Of a stretch of DNA of 64,000 bases, positions 62,407-64,000 are shown piece after piece. Source of the stretch: Methylobacillus methanolivorans (lineage in GTDB: Bacteria > Pseudomonadota > Gammaproteobacteria > Burkholderiales > Methylophilaceae); assembly GCF_044751345.1 (NCBI RefSeq), contig NZ_JBIWXY010000001.1, forward strand, positions 1,922,001 through 1,986,000, in the 5' to 3' direction. The notes beneath the pieces were generated by a model. It saw only the letters and a list, made by a program, of their open reading frames with translations, was not told the origin of the DNA and did no database searches. The first letter of the stretch is position 1, and each line of letters opens with the position of its first letter. The position numbers and the translations under genes were made by a program.

Positions 62407-62712
62407 ATGTCACATCACCTGCTGCACATCCTGGTTTCCCCAAAACTGGAAGACGCCATGATCGATTGGCTGCTGGCACAAGAGCAGGCGCCAGTCTTTG
62501 AAACCAGCCGGGTCCAGCAATATGGCCGCTCTCTGGAGAGCCTGACAGAACGCGTTACGGGCTTCCGCCTGCAAGTGCTGTTCATGCTGCAAATCCCGGC
62601 ACTCACACTGAACACCTTTTTGCCAGCCCTGGAGGAAAAATTCGGCAAAGAAGTCATCAGCTACCGCGTATTGGCGATCAGCAACAGCCATAGCCCCTGG
62701 CCAGCGACTTAG
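62407..62712 (+). CDS. DUF3240 family protein (PII-like)
   Basis: A 101-residue protein beginning MSHHLLHILVSPKLEDAMIDWLL and continuing with FRLQVLFMLQIPALTLNTFLPALEE. It resembles DUF3240, which has a PII-like ferredoxin fold and occurs after heavy-metal RND operons. It starts one base after the pump stop. It may sense metal or regulate the pump; no direct evidence. Confidence 0.78.
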   Translation: MSHHLLHILVSPKLEDAMIDWLLAQEQAPVFETSRVQQYGRSLESLTERVTGFRLQVLFMLQIPALTLNTFLPALEEKFGKEVISYRVLAISNSHSPWPAT

Positions 62713-62775
62713 CCTGGCAAGAGCCACCAGCTGGCTATGGTATGATGTTGCCGTTTATCACCAGCGACACCGTCC

Positions 62776-63108
62776 ATGGCCAGCCATACCGATATTGATG
62801 CCAGCGAATTACACGCGCTGCTTGAATCACAAAACACCATCCTGATTGATGTACGCAACGATGATGAAGTCGCCCGAGGCATCATCGAGGGTGCCATGCA
62901 TATGCCGATGGCAGTGATTCCCGGCATGGGTAACTTGCTGTGCGAACACAACGACACCGCGCTCATTTTCTATTGCCACAGCGGCATACGCTCAGCACAA
63001 GCTGCTGCCTTCATTGCCAACATGGCGCGCGACAACGTCTACAACCTGCGTGGCGGCATCCTGGCATGGGCCAATGCTGGCTACACTTTTGTACCAAAGA
63101 TGGATTGA
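62776..63108 (+). CDS. Rhodanese-like single-domain protein
   Basis: A 110-residue rhodanese domain with the Cys loop YCHSGIRSAQAA (catalytic Cys near residue 75) and the conserved NTILIDVRNDDE and NLRGGILAWANAGY. A sulfurtransferase in the cytoplasm, with no signal peptide. It is followed two bases later by the TusA-like gene, so the two probably move sulfur between them. Confidence 0.93.
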   Translation: MASHTDIDASELHALLESQNTILIDVRNDDEVARGIIEGAMHMPMAVIPGMGNLLCEHNDTALIFYCHSGIRSAQAAAFIANMARDNVYNLRGGILAWANAGYTFVPKMD

Positions 63109-63110
63109 TC

Positions 63111-63356
63111 ATGGAATTTCATCAAGAGCTAGACGCACGCGGCCTCAGATGCCCGCTGCCCATCCTGCGCTGCAAAAAGGCACTGTCCGATGTTGCCGCA
63201 GGCGAGATCCTCAAGGTCACCGCTACCGACCCCGGCTCGGTCAAAGATTTTCAGGCCTTCTGCAAACAAACAGGGCATGAAATGCTTGCCATGGCCGAGA
63301 ACGCGGATGCCCCTGAAAAAGAATTCATTTTCCATATCAAGAAACGGGCCGCCTGA
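63111..63356 (+). CDS. TusA/SirA family sulfur carrier
   Basis: An 81-residue TusA-like protein with the signature DARGLRCPLPILRCKKAL (Cys-Pro-x-Pro, the sulfur-carrying Cys near residue 14) and DPGSVKDFQAFCKQTGHEM. ATG 63111 gives exactly the family length and start; the open frame upstream is shadow of the rhodanese gene. The second Cys (about 52) is extra. It likely receives sulfur from the rhodanese before it. Confidence 0.93.
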   Translation: MEFHQELDARGLRCPLPILRCKKALSDVAAGEILKVTATDPGSVKDFQAFCKQTGHEMLAMAENADAPEKEFIFHIKKRAA

Positions 63357-63383
63357 CCCTCACCACGCAAAGGAAGCAACACG

Positions 63384-64000
63384 ATGAGCAAGGGGTTGAG
63401 ACTTTCCGAAAAGTGGTTCCGGCGTGGTTTGTGGCTGGTTGCCTTGATCTTCGCCAACTTCCTCATCGGGCTGGGCCAAAGCGTCATCCAGGATCTGCCG
63501 CGCATTGAGCACCACTACTCCACTGAGGATTTCCTCGACCATGCGCAGGCAAACCCGCTACGCGAACACCTCAATCACGCCCAACAACAACGCCAGGATA
63601 TTCATGAGCAGGTGCAGCAAGCGCAGTTAAGGCGCAATACGGCCAGCAGCGATTACAACGCCGCGCGTGATATCTTCAATAACTGGCTATCCACACGCCA
63701 TGCCACCGAGCAAGCCGCACAAGATACAGAGCTGATCAGCCGGACTCAGCAGTTGGATAAGCTCAAGGCCGTGGAACGCGAAACACAATCCAGCGTCGAG
63801 CAATTAGAAAAGCAATCATTAGACGTCCAACAGCAAGAATCTCGCTTGCAACAACAGTTGGACAAACTGCAGCAAACTGCCTATGAGCGCTACGCAGATG
63901 CCATGCACGCGCAGGAAATCCGCGTTTTCCTCTATCGGCTGGCCTTGACACTGCCATTGCTGCTAGTAGCCGCTTGGTTATTCTTGAAGCACAGAAAAAG
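63384..64000 (+). CDS. Coiled-coil membrane protein, truncated by window end
   Basis: The frame from ATG 63384 (after AAGGAAG) stays open to the end, about 205 codons. It has a membrane helix near the N-terminus (GLWLVALIFANFLIGLG), a long Gln-, Glu- and Ala-rich coiled coil with QQQRQDIHEQVQQAQLRR and LEKQSLDVQQQESRLQQQ, and a second helix LALTLPLLLVAAWLFL just before the window end. Function unknown. It follows tusA by 27 bases on the same strand. The C-terminus is missing. Confidence 0.75.
   Translation, partial: MSKGLRLSEKWFRRGLWLVALIFANFLIGLGQSVIQDLPRIEHHYSTEDFLDHAQANPLREHLNHAQQQRQDIHEQVQQAQLRRNTASSDYNAARDIFNNWLSTRHATEQAAQDTELISRTQQLDKLKAVERETQSSVEQLEKQSLDVQQQESRLQQQLDKLQQTAYERYADAMHAQEIRVFLYRLALTLPLLLVAAWLFLKHRK

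Noticed and set aside
1..64000. CRISPR arrays, insertion sequences, rRNA genes
   Set aside because: No regularly spaced repeats, no transposase and no rRNA segments were seen on either strand.

Overview
The window looks like a chromosome segment of a betaproteobacterium, most likely a Methylophilaceae-type methylotroph. This is inferred from protein character, a 6S RNA beside zapA/zapB, a moderate GC content and many TonB-dependent receptors; no rRNA or species marker is present. Genes are dense and operonic, with many ATGA or GTGA stop/start overlaps.

Region by region: 1-12.9 kb holds core genes: a ThiO-like oxidase, Fe-superoxide dismutase, a ZnuD-like receptor, YggX, polyphosphate kinase facing exopolyphosphatase and PhoU, ribose-5-phosphate isomerase, threonine deaminase, a cysteine-free Fur and an EVE protein. 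12.9-14.0 kb holds a DUF2237 gene, 6S RNA, zapA and a ZapB-like gene. 14.2-26.1 kb is a cobalamin operon under a B12 riboswitch with a visible terminator: btuB, btuM-like, cobO, cobB, an exported CobN-like giant protein with a C-terminal membrane anchor, an ExbB-like and an ExbD-like (DUF2149) partner, bluB, a BtuF-like protein without a signal peptide, and cobU. A second B12 riboswitch (27.2 kb) precedes a siderophore-type TonB receptor and a PepSY membrane protein. 31.8-40.2 kb carries two tandem FecI-FecR-FecA modules. 40.2-46.1 kb completes late cobalamin synthesis: cobQ, cbiB, threonine-phosphate decarboxylase, alpha-ribazole phosphatase, cobS, cobT. No corrin-ring genes and no CobS/CobT chelatase subunits lie in the window, so the visible pathway resembles corrinoid import, amidation, adenosylation and nucleotide-loop assembly.

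At 46.2 kb a tRNA-Phe is followed by a 47-54.9 kb block of AT-richer genes for surface glycan or glycolipid synthesis (two GT2 enzymes, two polytopic membrane proteins, an epimerase-like protein, a TIM-barrel protein, an SMR-type flippase and an FAD oxidoreductase). The block has a C9 tract inside the spacer of a predicted promoter and a G8 tract inside a coding sequence, both candidate phase-variation switches. A possible structured RNA with a strong terminator closes the block. From 55.3 kb ordinary genes resume: an ASCH-like protein, a YgjP-like metallopeptidase, a heavy-metal RND efflux operon with a His-containing membrane protein in front and DUF3240 behind, a rhodanese, a TusA-like protein and a coiled-coil membrane protein cut by the window end.

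The most interesting system is the exported CobN-like protein with its own ExbB/ExbD-like pair inside a B12-riboswitch operon. It may be an energised periplasmic corrinoid- or metal-handling machine rather than a cytoplasmic cobaltochelatase.
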